A DNA stretch of 64,000 bases from JACCWP01 sp963801045 (lineage in GTDB: Bacteria; Actinomycetota; Actinomycetes; Propionibacteriales; Nocardioidaceae): positions 1 to 64,000 of the forward strand of contig CAWDDC010000002.1 of assembly GCA_963801045.1 (NCBI GenBank), in the 5' to 3' direction. A model generated the notes under the pieces. It saw nothing but the letters and a program-made list of their open reading frames with translations. It did not search any database and was not told where the DNA came from. The translations under genes were made by a program, and so were the position numbers. How positions within the stretch are numbered: position 1 is the first letter of the stretch; every line of letters starts with the position of its first letter. This document shows positions 51,973 to 62,056 of the stretch, piece by piece.

Positions 51973-54900
51973 TCAGGCCCGCAGCCGCAGCCCGCGCGGG
52001 GTCGCGTGGAAGCCGGCCTGCTCCAGCGCGGCGCCGAGCGAGGTGCCCAGCACCTGCTCGCCGTCGGCCCGCTGCACCGTGAGCCGGCCCAGTGAGCCGT
52101 CGCGCACGGCCAGCGCCAGCGCGTCGACCGCGACACCGAGCGCGCCGTCGTCGTCGGTCCCACCCGGGAACGTGAGCAGGGTGCGACCGCCCCGCTCGAC
52201 GTAGAGCACCAGCCGCCCGTCGACCAGCACCACCAGCGCGCCGGCCTTGCGGCCCGGCCGGTGACCGGCCGACGCCCCCACCCCGTCGTCGCCGCTGCCG
52301 GTGCGGTCGGGCCACGGCAGGGCGGCGCCGTAGGGGTTGGCCGGGTCGGTGGCGGCCAGCGTCACCGCGCGCCGGTCCTCGCCCGGGCGGCTGCCTGGTC
52401 GGTCGGTGTCGGGTTCCTCGGCGCGCAGCCGGTCGACCGCGCCGGGGGTGGCGAACTGGGCGGCGCCGAGGGTGCCGACGAAGTAGCCGCGGCGGCAGCG
52501 TCCGGAGTCCTCGAACGCACTGAGCACCCGGTAGGCCGAGGCGAACCCGCCCGGGACCCGCTCGCTCGTGACCGCACCCCGGGTGACGACCCCGTGCCGC
52601 TCGAGCAGCAGCTCGGCGGTGGCGTGCGCGCGCAGGGTCGGGTCGGGGTCGCGCTCGGGCAGCAGCGACCAGCGACCGGCCGCGGTCGGCGGACCGGTGC
52701 GCGACGGCATCGCGGGCCGGCCCCCGCGGCGACCGTGCAGCCGGGACCGCGGCGGGGGACGCCGGGTGCGGTGCGCCGATCCGCCGCCGCGCACCAGGGT
52801 GCGCAGCGGCGCGAGGGTGTCGCCGGCGACCCGGCCGGACCACACCAGGTCCCACAGCACGGCGTGCAGCGCCTGGTCGTCGGTCGCGCCGACGGCGTCG
52901 GACAGCTGGCGGAAGAAGTAGGCGCCGCCGCCGGCCAGCGCCTCCAGCACCTGGCGGTGCAGCTCGCCGTAGGTGGCGTCGGCGCCCTCGAGCTCGGCGG
53001 GGTCGAGGTCGGGCAGGGTCAGGTGCGCCGACTCGGCCAGGTGCAGGCTGACCCAGCCGTCGGTGCCGGGCAGGCTGCCGGAGCCCGCCCACAGCACCTC
53101 GCCGGAGGCGGTGAGCTCGTCGAGCATCGCCGGCTGGTAGTCCATCACCCGGGCACCCAGCACCAGGGGCTCCAGGGCCGAGGCGGGCACCGCGCAGCCG
53201 GCCAGCTGCTCGACCACCGCGAGCACGCCGCCGACGCCGCGCAGCCGGCCGCCGACGTGCTGCCAGCCGGGCAGGAACCGCCCCAGGGTGGCCGGCTCGA
53301 CCGGCTCGACCTCGTGCCGCAGCGCGGCCAGCGAGCGCCGCCGCAGCCGGCGCAGCACCTCGGCGTCGCACCACTCGCTGCCCCGGCCGCCCGGCCGGAA
53401 CTCGCCCTCGACCACCCGCCCCGCAGCCGCCAGCCGCCGCAGGCCGTCGGTGACCACCGCGACACCCACGTGCCACCGCTCGGCGACCTCGCCGGCCGTG
53501 AACGGGCCGTGGCTGCGGGCGTAGCGCGAGAGCAGGTCGCCGAGCGGGTCGGGCACCGGCTCGGTGAACACGTCGGGGACCCCTTGCGGCACCGGCACGC
53601 CGAGTGCGTCGCGCAGCCGGCCGACGTCCTCGACCGCGGCCCACCAGGTCTGACCCCCGAGCACGACCTGGTAGGCCCGGCGGGAGGTCGCCAGCTCGGC
53701 GAGCCAGCCGTCGACGGGGGAGTCGGGGTCGCAGCGCTCCACCACCTCGCCGGGGCGCAGCGGGCCGACGGTGCGCAGCAGGTCGGCCACCCCCTCGACG
53801 TCGCGGGCGCGCCGGTCGGGTGCGAGCCGCTGCAGCTCGGCCTCGACCTCGGCGACGACGGTCTCGTCGAGCAGCTCGCGCAGCTCGGCCCGGCCCAGCA
53901 GCTCGGCCAGCAGCGACGGGTCGAGGGACAGCGCGGCCGCGCGCCGTTCGGCGAGCGGGCTGTCGCCCTCGTAGAGGAACGCCGCGACGTAGCCGAACAT
54001 CAGCGACCGGGCGAACGGGGACGGCGTCTGGGTGTCGACCTGGGCGACCGGTGACCCGGCGGGCGTCGACGTCGCGCAGCAGCCCGACCAGCGCCGGCAC
54101 GTCGTAGACGTCCTGCAGCACCTCGCGCACGGTCTCCAGCACGATCGGGAAGCTCGGGTAGCGACGCGCCACCTCGAGCAGGGCCGCCGACCGCTGCCGC
54201 TGCTGCCACAGCGGGCTGCGCCGCCGGGGATCGCGCCGCGGCAGCAGCAGCGCCCGGGCGGCGCACTCGCGGAACCGGGAGGCGAACAGCGCCGAACCGC
54301 CGACCTCGTCGGTGACCAGCTGCTCGATCTCGTCCGGCTCGAGCACGAACAGCTCCGCGCCCGGCGGGTCGGCGTCGGTCTCCGGGACGCGTACGACGAT
54401 GCCGTCGTCGCTGGCGATGGCCTGACCCTCGACCCCGAGCCGTTCGCGCAGCCGGGCGTTGACCGCGAGCGCCCAGGGTGCGTGCACCTGCAGGCCGAAC
54501 GGCGAGTGCAGCAGCACCCGCCAGTCGCCGAGCTCGTCGCGGAAGCGCTCGACCAGCAGGGTGCGGTCGTGCGGCACGTGGCCGGTGGCCTCCCGCTGCT
54601 CGGCCAGGAAGGTGACCAGGTTGTCGGCCGCCCAGACGTCGAGCCCCGCCGCGCGGCAGCGGGCGACCGCGTCCTGCGGCTTCGCGCCGGACAGCTCGCG
54701 GACGAACCCCCCGAGCGCCTGCCCCAGCTCGGCCGGACGGCCCAGCGTGTCGCCCTTCCAGAACGGCAGCCGCCCCGGCTGGCCCGGTGCGGGACTCACC
54801 ACGACCCGGTCGTGGGTGATGTCCTCGATCCGCCAGCTGCTGGTGCCGAGCGCGAACACGTCGCCGACGCGGGACTCGTAGACCATCTCCTCGTCGAGCT

Positions 54901-56617
54901 CGCCGACCCGCCGGCCGGTGGGGCCGTCACCGACGAGGAACACCCCGAACAGCCCGCGGTCGGGGATGGTGCCGCCGGAGGTGACCGCCAGCCGCTGGGC
55001 GCCCGGACGACCGGAGAGCCGTCCGCTCACCCGGTCCCAGACGATGCGGGGCCGCAGCTCGGCGAACTCCTCGCTCGGGTAGCGGCCGGACAGCAGGTCG
55101 AGGGTCGCTTCGTAGGCCGCGCGCGGCAGCGTGCCGAACGGCGCCGCCCGGCGGGCCAGCGCGTAGACCTCGTCGACGTCGAGCTCGTCGATCGACGCCA
55201 TCGCCACGACCTGCTGGGCGAGGACGTCGAGCGGGTTGGCGGGCACCGACAGCTCCTCGATCGCGCCGGCGCGCATCCGCTCCACGGTGACGGCTGCCTG
55301 GAGCAGGTCGGCCCGGTGCTTGGGCAGGACCACCCCGCGGGAGACCTCGCCGACCTGGTGGCCGGCGCGCCCGACCCGCTGCATGCCGCTCGCGACCGAC
55401 GGCGGCGCCTCGACCTGCACGACCAGGTCGACGGCACCCATGTCGATGCCGAGCTCGAGACTGCTGGTGGCCACCACGCAGGGCAGCCGGCCGGTCTTGA
55501 GGTCGTCCTCGATCAGGGCCCGCTGCTCCTTGCTCACCGATCCGTGGTGGGCGCGGGCCAGCAGCCCGTCGGCGCCGCGGGACGCGCCGGACTGGGCCAT
55601 CACCTGGGCGGGCACTCCCGCTTCGGGCGGCTCGTCGCCGGCGCGGGTGGCGGCGATCTCGTTGAGCCGGGCGGTGAGCCGCTCGGCCAGCCGCCGGGAG
55701 TTGGCGAACACGATCGTCGACCGGTGCTGCTCGACCAGGTCGACGATGTGCTCCTCGACGTGGGGCCAGATCGACGACGAGGCGGGCGCATCGGCGGGAG
55801 GCGGCTCGCCCGGCACCGGTGCGCCTGCCGGGTGCGGCGACCCGGTGCTGCCCAGCTCGCCCATGTCCTCGACCGGGACGACCACCGACAGGTCGAGCTG
55901 CTTGTCACTGGGCGGCTGCACCACCCGGGTCGGCGCCGCGCCGCCGAGGAAGCGCGCGACCTCGTGGGTCGGCCGCACCGTGGCCGACAGCCCGATCCGC
56001 TGGGCGGGACGGGGGAGCAGCGCGTCGAGCCGCTCGAGCGACAGGGCGAGGTGGGCGCCCCGCTTGGTGCCGGCGACCGCGTGCACCTCGTCGACGATCA
56101 CCGTGTCCACGCCGCGCAGCGCCTCGCGGGCCCGCGAGGTGAGCACCAGGAACAGCGACTCGGGGGTGGTGATCAGCACGTCGGGTGGCTTGGTGGCCAG
56201 CCGGCGGCGCTCGTCGGCCGGGGTGTCTCCGGTGCGGGTGCCGACCCGGATCTGGGGCGCCGGCAGCCCCAGCCGCCGGGCGGTGTGCTGCATGCCCGCC
56301 AGGGGGGCCCGCAGGTTGCGCTCGACGTCGACCGCGAGCGCCTTCAGCGGCGAGACGTAGAGCACCCGGCAGCGCTGCTGCGGCTCCGTGGGCGCGGGGG
56401 CGTCGGGACGGGCGAGCTGGTCGAGGCCCCACAGGAACGCCGCCAGCGTCTTGCCCGACCCGGTCGGCGCCACCACCAGCGTGTGCTCGCCGGAGCTGAT
56501 CGCGTCCCAGGCACCCAGCTGGGCCGCCGTCGGCTCGGCGAACGCGCCGGCGAACCACTCCCGGGTGAGGGGCGAGAACCGGTCGAGCACGGCCGCGGGG
56601 TCGGGGGACTGGGGCAC
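51973..56617 (-). CDS. lhr: Lhr-type large DEAD/DEAH-box DNA/RNA helicase (frame-broken)
   Basis: An ATP-dependent helicase of about 1547 residues, the length of full Lhr. Motif I APTGSGKT (residues 50-57), Ia YVSPLKALAVDVERNLRAPL, II DEVH (176-179), III GLSATVRP, IV TIVFANSRRLAERL, V ATSSLELGIDMGAVDLV and VI QRVGRAGHQVG are all present. The winged-helix and Lhr core regions follow (GELDEEMVYESRVGDVFALGTSSW). One break near 54058 joins DARRVT to VAQVDTQTPSPFARSLMFGY, and the span is one base over a codon multiple. A CAGACT box is 6 bases before GTG 56617. Lhr acts in DNA repair. Confidence 0.95.
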
Positions 56618-56700
56618 GGTGCCAGTCTGCCTCGCGGCGCCGACAGCCGAGCGCGGTCCAGCACGCGCGAGCGCGCGTACGGGCGGTCGGGCGGTGCGGG

Positions 56701-57921
56701 CTACTCGACCGGCACCCGGGCCCAGCTCGCGCCGTCGTCGGTGCTGCCGAGCAGCCGGCCGCCGGTGCTGACCAGCCAGTCGGCGTCGCCGGAGGCGGCG
56801 GCGCCGTAGCCGTCGTCGGTGACGCCTGCAGCCTGTGGGTCGCCGGCCGGTGGGTCGATCTCGTCGACGATGCCCTCGGCGTCGACCACGAAGGACTGGT
56901 CGGGCCCGGCGAGCAGGACGCTGCCGTCGTCGCGCGCGGCCATCGACACCCGGCCGATGATCGCCGGCAGCTGCACGGTGTCCCACGCGCTGCCGTCGGT
57001 GCTGTCGGCCAGCAGCGTGCTGCCGCCACCGAGGCACGCGGTCCACAGCGTCTCCCCGTCGGTGTCGGCGAAGACCTCGCCCTGTGCCCGGCAGGGGACC
57101 GGGTGCCGCTCCCAGCCGGCGCCCGGTGGGTCCAGCAGGAGGGTGTGCGCGCGGGCCGTGACGCGTGACCCGAGCACGGCACCGAGCATGTCGCCGCCGG
57201 CGAACACCCGGGTGACCATCTCGTCGGGGCGCACCGCCGCCGGAATCGGTGCCCACCGGTCGTCGGAGACCTCGGACACCGACAGGACCTGCTTGCTCGC
57301 CAGGTCGCCCAGGGCGTGAAGGCCACCGCCCGGTCGCTGCCGGCGGCGACCCCGGAGACCAGGTCTCCCCCGGGCAGTTCGACCCGCGCTCCAGCTCTCG
57401 CCGGCGTCGTGGGAGGCGATCAGCGTGGTCTGGTTCCACGCCCACCCGTCGACCGCGGTCCCCGCGAGCTCGACGCGCTGTGCGGTGAAGGTCTGCCCCG
57501 CGTTGCCGGTGGGCTGGAGGGCGGCCACCGCCCACGTGTCCCCGTTGTCGCTGCTGCGGGCCAGCGCGGGGCAGGTGCCCGTCTCGCAGTCGACGCGCAC
57601 GGTCGCCCACACGCTGTCGCCGGCAGCCGAGACGGTCTGCACGAGCGCCCCGTCGCCGGTCGGGCCGTCGTCGGCGGCCGGGGTGCGGCCGCCGTCGTCC
57701 AGGACGGCGGGCACGGCCACGCTCAGCGCCGCCACCACGGCCCCCACGGCCACGACCCCGCCGACCGTGCGGCGGGCCCGGCGACGACGCGCCCCGCGGC
57801 GCACCCGGTCGAGCATGCTCGCGGTGTCGAGCGGGCCGGTGTCGTACGGGTCCTGGGGATCGCCCGGTGACCCGGCGCCGTGCCGCAGGGCGGCGCGCAG
57901 TCGCTCCTCGTGCTCGCTCAC
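56701..57921 (-). CDS. Membrane-anchored Asp-box (BNR) protein coupled to a SigE-family sigma factor (frame-broken)
   Basis: A protein of about 406 residues. A cytoplasmic segment of about 50 residues (SEHEERLRAALRHGAGSP, basic RRGARRRRARR) precedes one transmembrane helix (VGGVVAVGAVVAALSVAVPAVL). The exterior is a beta-propeller-like domain with Asp boxes SSDNGDTW, SHDAGESW, STDGSAW and STDDGASW. Two compensating frame breaks lie near 57310 and 57390 (correct reading ARVELPGGDLVSGVAAG between them). The GTG start overlaps the sigma factor stop. The layout (short cytosolic part, one helix, sensor outside) is that of an anti-sigma or sigma-linked sensor, but no anti-sigma zinc motif is visible. 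Confidence 0.8.
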   Translation of the reverse strand: MSEHEERLRAALRHGAGSPGDPQDPYDTGPLDTASMLDRVRRGARRRRARRTVGGVVAVGAVVAALSVAVPAVLDDGGRTPAADDGPTGDGALVQTVSAAGDSVWATVRVDCETGTCPALARSSDNGDTWAVAALQPTGNAGQTFTAQRVELAGTAVDGWAWNQTTLIASHDAGESWSAGRTARGRPGLRGRRRQRPGGGLHALGDLASKQVLSVSEVSDDRWAPIPAAVRPDEMVTRVFAGGDMLGAVLGSRVTARAHTLLLDPPGAGWERHPVPCRAQGEVFADTDGETLWTACLGGGSTLLADSTDGSAWDTVQLPAIIGRVSMAARDDGSVLLAGPDQSFVVDAEGIVDEIDPPAGDPQAAGVTDDGYGAAASGDADWLVSTGGRLLGSTDDGASWARVPVE

Positions 57922-58412
57922 GACTCGGTCCTGTCCGGCGCGAAGCTCGGGACCAGCGCGCGCATCTTGGCGACTCCCTTGGATGCCTGGCTCTTGACCG
58001 TGCCGGTGGAGCAGCCGAGGACGCGGGCGATCTCGACCTCGGACAGGTCCTCGTAGTAGCGCAGCGCCAGCACCGCCCGCTGCCGCGGCGGCAGTGACTG
58101 CAGGGCCACCCACAGGTCGTGGTCGCGCTGCCGGTCCTCGACCGCCCGCTCGGGCATGTCGCCGATCAGCGTCTCGCGCCGCAGCCGGCGCCAGACGCTG
58201 ATGTTGCGGTTGACCATCACCCGGCGCACGTACGCGGTCGGCTCGTCGCGCTCGTGCAGCCGCGGCCAGGCGAGCAGGGTCCGCTCGAGGGCGTCCTGCA
58301 CGAGGTCGGCGGCGGTGTCCGGGTTGCCGGTCAGGACCCGGCCGAAGCGCAGCAGCTCGGGCAGGCGGGCGCGGACGAACGCGTCGAAAGCACCTTCGGC
58401 GTCGTCCCCCAC
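57918..58412 (-). CDS. SigE-family extracytoplasmic-function-type sigma factor
   Basis: A 164-residue sigma-70 protein of the actinobacterial SigE subfamily. Region 2: FDAFVRARLPELLRFGRVLTGN, LVQDALERTLLAWPRL. Region 4: LWVALQSLPPRQRAVLALRYYEDL followed by VEIARVLGCSTGTVKSQASKG, a helix-turn-helix for -35 recognition. GTG 58412 has a GGAGGATCA ribosome binding site. It is translationally coupled to the Asp-box membrane protein. A 212-base gap to the divergent ABC operon contains no further gene. Confidence 0.93.
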   Translation of the reverse strand: MGDDAEGAFDAFVRARLPELLRFGRVLTGNPDTAADLVQDALERTLLAWPRLHERDEPTAYVRRVMVNRNISVWRRLRRETLIGDMPERAVEDRQRDHDLWVALQSLPPRQRAVLALRYYEDLSEVEIARVLGCSTGTVKSQASKGVAKMRALVPSFAPDRTES

Positions 58413-58623
58413 GAGTGATCCTCCGCGACCGTCTCGACCGACGGGCCGGGTCGATCCTCGCACGCCGGGACCCGGAAGCGTCGCGGGCGCGACGGCAGGG
58501 CTCGCCACGAGAAGGTTCACGGTCCTCCACACGCACCATGCAGGTCCGGGGTTGTCCGCGGAGCGTACGAGTCGGGCGAAACCCGGGTGAGGCGTGTCGG
58601 GGCGCCGGGTTACTGTCACGGCC

Positions 58624-59574
<951 letters not shown>

Positions 59575-59577
59575 GCC

Positions 59578-60393
59578 GTGGCCACCGACACCGTCGCCGC
59601 CACCGCGACCCGGCCGACCGGGCTGGTCCTGCGCCAGGTCGACCACTGGGCGGTGCGCTGGCGGCGCACCTGGCGCGGCAGCGCGATCACGAACTTCCTG
59701 CTCCCGGTGCTCTACCTGGTCGCGATGGGCGTCGGGCTCGGTGCGTACGTCGACGACGGCGGCGCGACCCGCTCGCTCGGCGGGGTGGCCTACCTCGACT
59801 TCCTCGCCCCGGGCCTGCTGGCCACCACCGTGTTCCAGAACGCCGTGGGCGCGTCGACGTGGCCGGTGATGGGCGCGATCAAGTGGGACAAGACCTACCA
59901 CGCGATGCTGGCGACGCCGCTGCGCGTACGCGACATCCTGCTCGGCAACCTGTGGTTCGTCGCGGCCCGGCTGGCGCTCACCGCGGCCGTGTTCCTGCTG
60001 GTGCTGGTGCTGTTCGGCGTGACCCACTCGTGGTGGGCCGTGCTGGCGCTGCCGGCGGCGGTGCTGGTGGGCATGGCGCACGCGACGCCGATCTTCGCGT
60101 ACGCCGCATGGCTGGAGCGGGTCACCGGGTTCATGCTGCTGTTCCGGCTCGGCGTGATCCCGATGTTCCTGTTCTCGGGCGCGTTCTTCCCGGTCTCGCA
60201 GCTGCCCGACCCGCTGCAGTGGCTGGCGGAGGTGATGCCGCTCTACCACGGCGTCGAGCTGGTCCGCGGGCTCGTGCTCGGCACCGGCGAGCTCGGGCCG
60301 CAGCTGCTGCACGCCGGCTACCTCGGCTGCTGGCTGCTCGGCGGCTTCTGGCTCGCCGACCGGATGCTCACCCGCCGGCTGAGCGACGGCTGA
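59578..60393 (+). CDS. ABC-2 type permease
   Basis: A 271-residue membrane subunit with about six helices, including FLLPVLYLVAMGVGLGAYV, VFLLVLVLFGVTHSWWAVLAL and FMLLFRLGVIPMFLFSGAFFPV. The tail LPDPLQWLAEVMPLYHGVELVRG is the ABC-2/NodJ signature region. It starts at a GTG 3 bases after the ATPase stop. It pairs with the next gene, probably as a heterodimer. Confidence 0.93.
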   Translation: MATDTVAATATRPTGLVLRQVDHWAVRWRRTWRGSAITNFLLPVLYLVAMGVGLGAYVDDGGATRSLGGVAYLDFLAPGLLATTVFQNAVGASTWPVMGAIKWDKTYHAMLATPLRVRDILLGNLWFVAARLALTAAVFLLVLVLFGVTHSWWAVLALPAAVLVGMAHATPIFAYAAWLERVTGFMLLFRLGVIPMFLFSGAFFPVSQLPDPLQWLAEVMPLYHGVELVRGLVLGTGELGPQLLHAGYLGCWLLGGFWLADRMLTRRLSDG

Positions 60394-60396
60394 GCC

Positions 60397-61170
60397 GTGG
60401 CCACCTCCCTGCTCGCCGCCGGCCACCTGGTCGAGCGCAACGCCGTCGTCTACCGCCGCGACTGGCTGGTGTTCGTCACCGGGTTCCTCGAGCCGCTGCT
60501 CTACCTGCTGTCGATCGGCATCGGCATCGAGCAGCTGGTGGGCGACTTCACGCTGCCCGGCGGCCAGGTCGTGACCTACACCGAGTTCGTCGCGCCGGCG
60601 ATGCTGGCGGTCTCGGCGATGAACGGCGCGATCTTCGACACCACGTTCGGGGTGTTCTTCAAGCTGCGCTACGAGAAGGTCTACGACGGCATCCTGGCGA
60701 CCCCGGCCACACCCGCCGACGTGGCCACCGGCGAGCTGGTCTGGGCCCTGCTGCGCAGCGGCGTCTACGCGGTCATGTTCGTCGCCGTCATGGCAGCCCT
60801 CGACCTGGTGTCGTCGTGGTGGGCGGTGCTGGCCGTGCCGGCCGCGACGCTGATCGGATTCGCGTTCGGTGGCGCCGGCATGGCGCTCACGACCTGGATG
60901 CGGTCGTGGCAGGACTTCGACTTCATCACGCTGGCGATCCTGCCGATGTTCTTGTTCTCGGCGACGTTCTTCCCGCTCGAGCGCTACCCCGACGGCGTCC
61001 AGTGGCTGGTGCAGGTCACGCCGCTCTACCAGGGCGTGGTGCTCTGCCGCGGCCTGGTGACCGGCGCGTTCAGCACCGACATGCTGGTCGCGGTGGCCTA
61101 TCTGCTGCTGATGGGGTCGGTCGGCCTGGCGGTGGCCTCGCGCCGGTTCGGCCGGCTGCTGCTGCGCTGA
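60397..61170 (+). CDS. ABC-2 type permease
   Basis: A 257-residue permease homologous to its upstream neighbour: FVTGFLEPLLYLLSIGIGIEQLV, FVAPAMLAVSAMNGAIFDTTFG, FITLAILPMFLFSATFFPLE and VQWLVQVTPLYQGVVLCRGL. NodJ-like in pattern. It starts 3 bases after the previous stop and ends the operon. The short gap to tetR contains direct repeats of gtgaggcc and ccccagtg but no clear terminator. Confidence 0.93.
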   Translation: MATSLLAAGHLVERNAVVYRRDWLVFVTGFLEPLLYLLSIGIGIEQLVGDFTLPGGQVVTYTEFVAPAMLAVSAMNGAIFDTTFGVFFKLRYEKVYDGILATPATPADVATGELVWALLRSGVYAVMFVAVMAALDLVSSWWAVLAVPAATLIGFAFGGAGMALTTWMRSWQDFDFITLAILPMFLFSATFFPLERYPDGVQWLVQVTPLYQGVVLCRGLVTGAFSTDMLVAVAYLLLMGSVGLAVASRRFGRLLLR

Positions 61171-61223
61171 GCCGCGGTGAGGCCCCAGTGGGAGCCCCAG
61201 TGAGGCCGCGCTGCGTGCTGCGG

Positions 61224-61983
61224 TCAGGGCTGTCGCTGAGCGGCCCGGGCCGCGCGGCGCTCCGGGCCGAAGCCGAGCTCGTCGGCCAGGTCGTCGAGCA
61301 TCGCCTCGAACAGCGACACGCTGTCCTCCAGCGCCCAGTGCAGGTGGCCGAACGCCTCCAGCGTGACCATGCCGTACAGCCGCGACCACTGCCGCACGTA
61401 CAGGTAGCGCAACGGCAGCGGGAGCTCCGGGCCGCCCTTGTTGCTCGACTCGAGCATCGCCAGCAGGGCCGGGTCGATGCTGTCCAGGTCGGGCAGCGTC
61501 AGCCGCCCGCTGCGCCACAGCGCGACGAACACCTCGGCGAACACGACGCCGAAGCGGTTCGCGCCGTCGTGGGTGCTCCCGAGCGCGTGCTGCTCGGCGT
61601 GCAGGGTGTCCAGCGGGTTGGCGAACAGCAGGGCGTACTCGTGCCGGTGCTCCAGCGCCCACCCGCGGAACGCGTGCGCCATCAGCGTCAGCCGGGTGGG
61701 CAGCTCGTCGGGCGGGACCGAGTCGCGGGCCTGTTCCAGGACGACGATCAGCTCGTCGTAGAGCGCGCCGCCGACCAGGTCGAGCAGGTCGTCGTGGCCC
61801 TCGACGTAGCGGTAGAGGGCGGGCGGGGTCATGCCGACCTCGCGGGCCACCGCGCGCAGGCTCAACCCCTCGCCCTGGGCGACCAGCCGCCGGGCGGCGG
61901 CCAGGATCTCGTCCCGGGTCTGCGCCCGGACCCGCTCGCGGCGGGTCGGGCCCGGGTCGGAATCGCGTGTTGACAGCAGCCAT
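61224..61983 (-). CDS. TetR-family repressor (frame-broken near N-terminus)
   Basis: A regulator of about 252 residues. The DNA-binding domain reads TRRERVRAQTRDEILAAARRLVAQGEG and LRAVAREVGMTPPALYRYVEGHDDLLD. The ligand domain contains LMAHAFRGWALEHRHEYALLFANPL, typical of TetR_C WHG-type members. The uninterrupted frame has no plausible start. ATG 61983 (MAAVNTRFRPGP) is in another frame but has TATGCT 7 bases before it and joins smoothly if one G is removed near 61945. Two palindromic operators lie just upstream, shared with the divergent MMPL gene, which it presumably represses. Confidence 0.85.
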
Positions 61984-61996
61984 GCCGGCCAGCATA

Positions 61997-62027
61997 GTGA
62001 ACATCGTTCACAGTGAACAGTGTTCAC
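61997..62027. promoter_or_regulatory. Tandem palindromic TetR-type operators
   Basis: gtgaacatcgttcac (61997-62011) and gtgaacagtgttcac (62013-62027) are two 15-base palindromes with arms gtgaac/gttcac, one base apart (16-base period). They lie between the tetR start and the MMPL start and abut the tetR TATGCT box, so binding should block both promoters. Confidence 0.75.
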
Positions 62028-62056
62028 GAAAACGATGGTCATTCACGGAGGCGGAG

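Noticed and set aside
50213..57610. A continuous minus-strand open frame of more than 2400 codons
   Set aside because: It is mostly an out-of-frame shadow of the cyclase, helicase and Asp-box genes. The Arg/Ala/Pro-rich translation lacks motifs except where it coincides with the first part of the true helicase frame.
61984..62042. tetR start at the upstream in-frame ATG 62042
   Set aside because: It would run coding sequence through the palindromic operators and the opposite promoter; ATG 61983 with a TATGCT box and one frame error is simpler.
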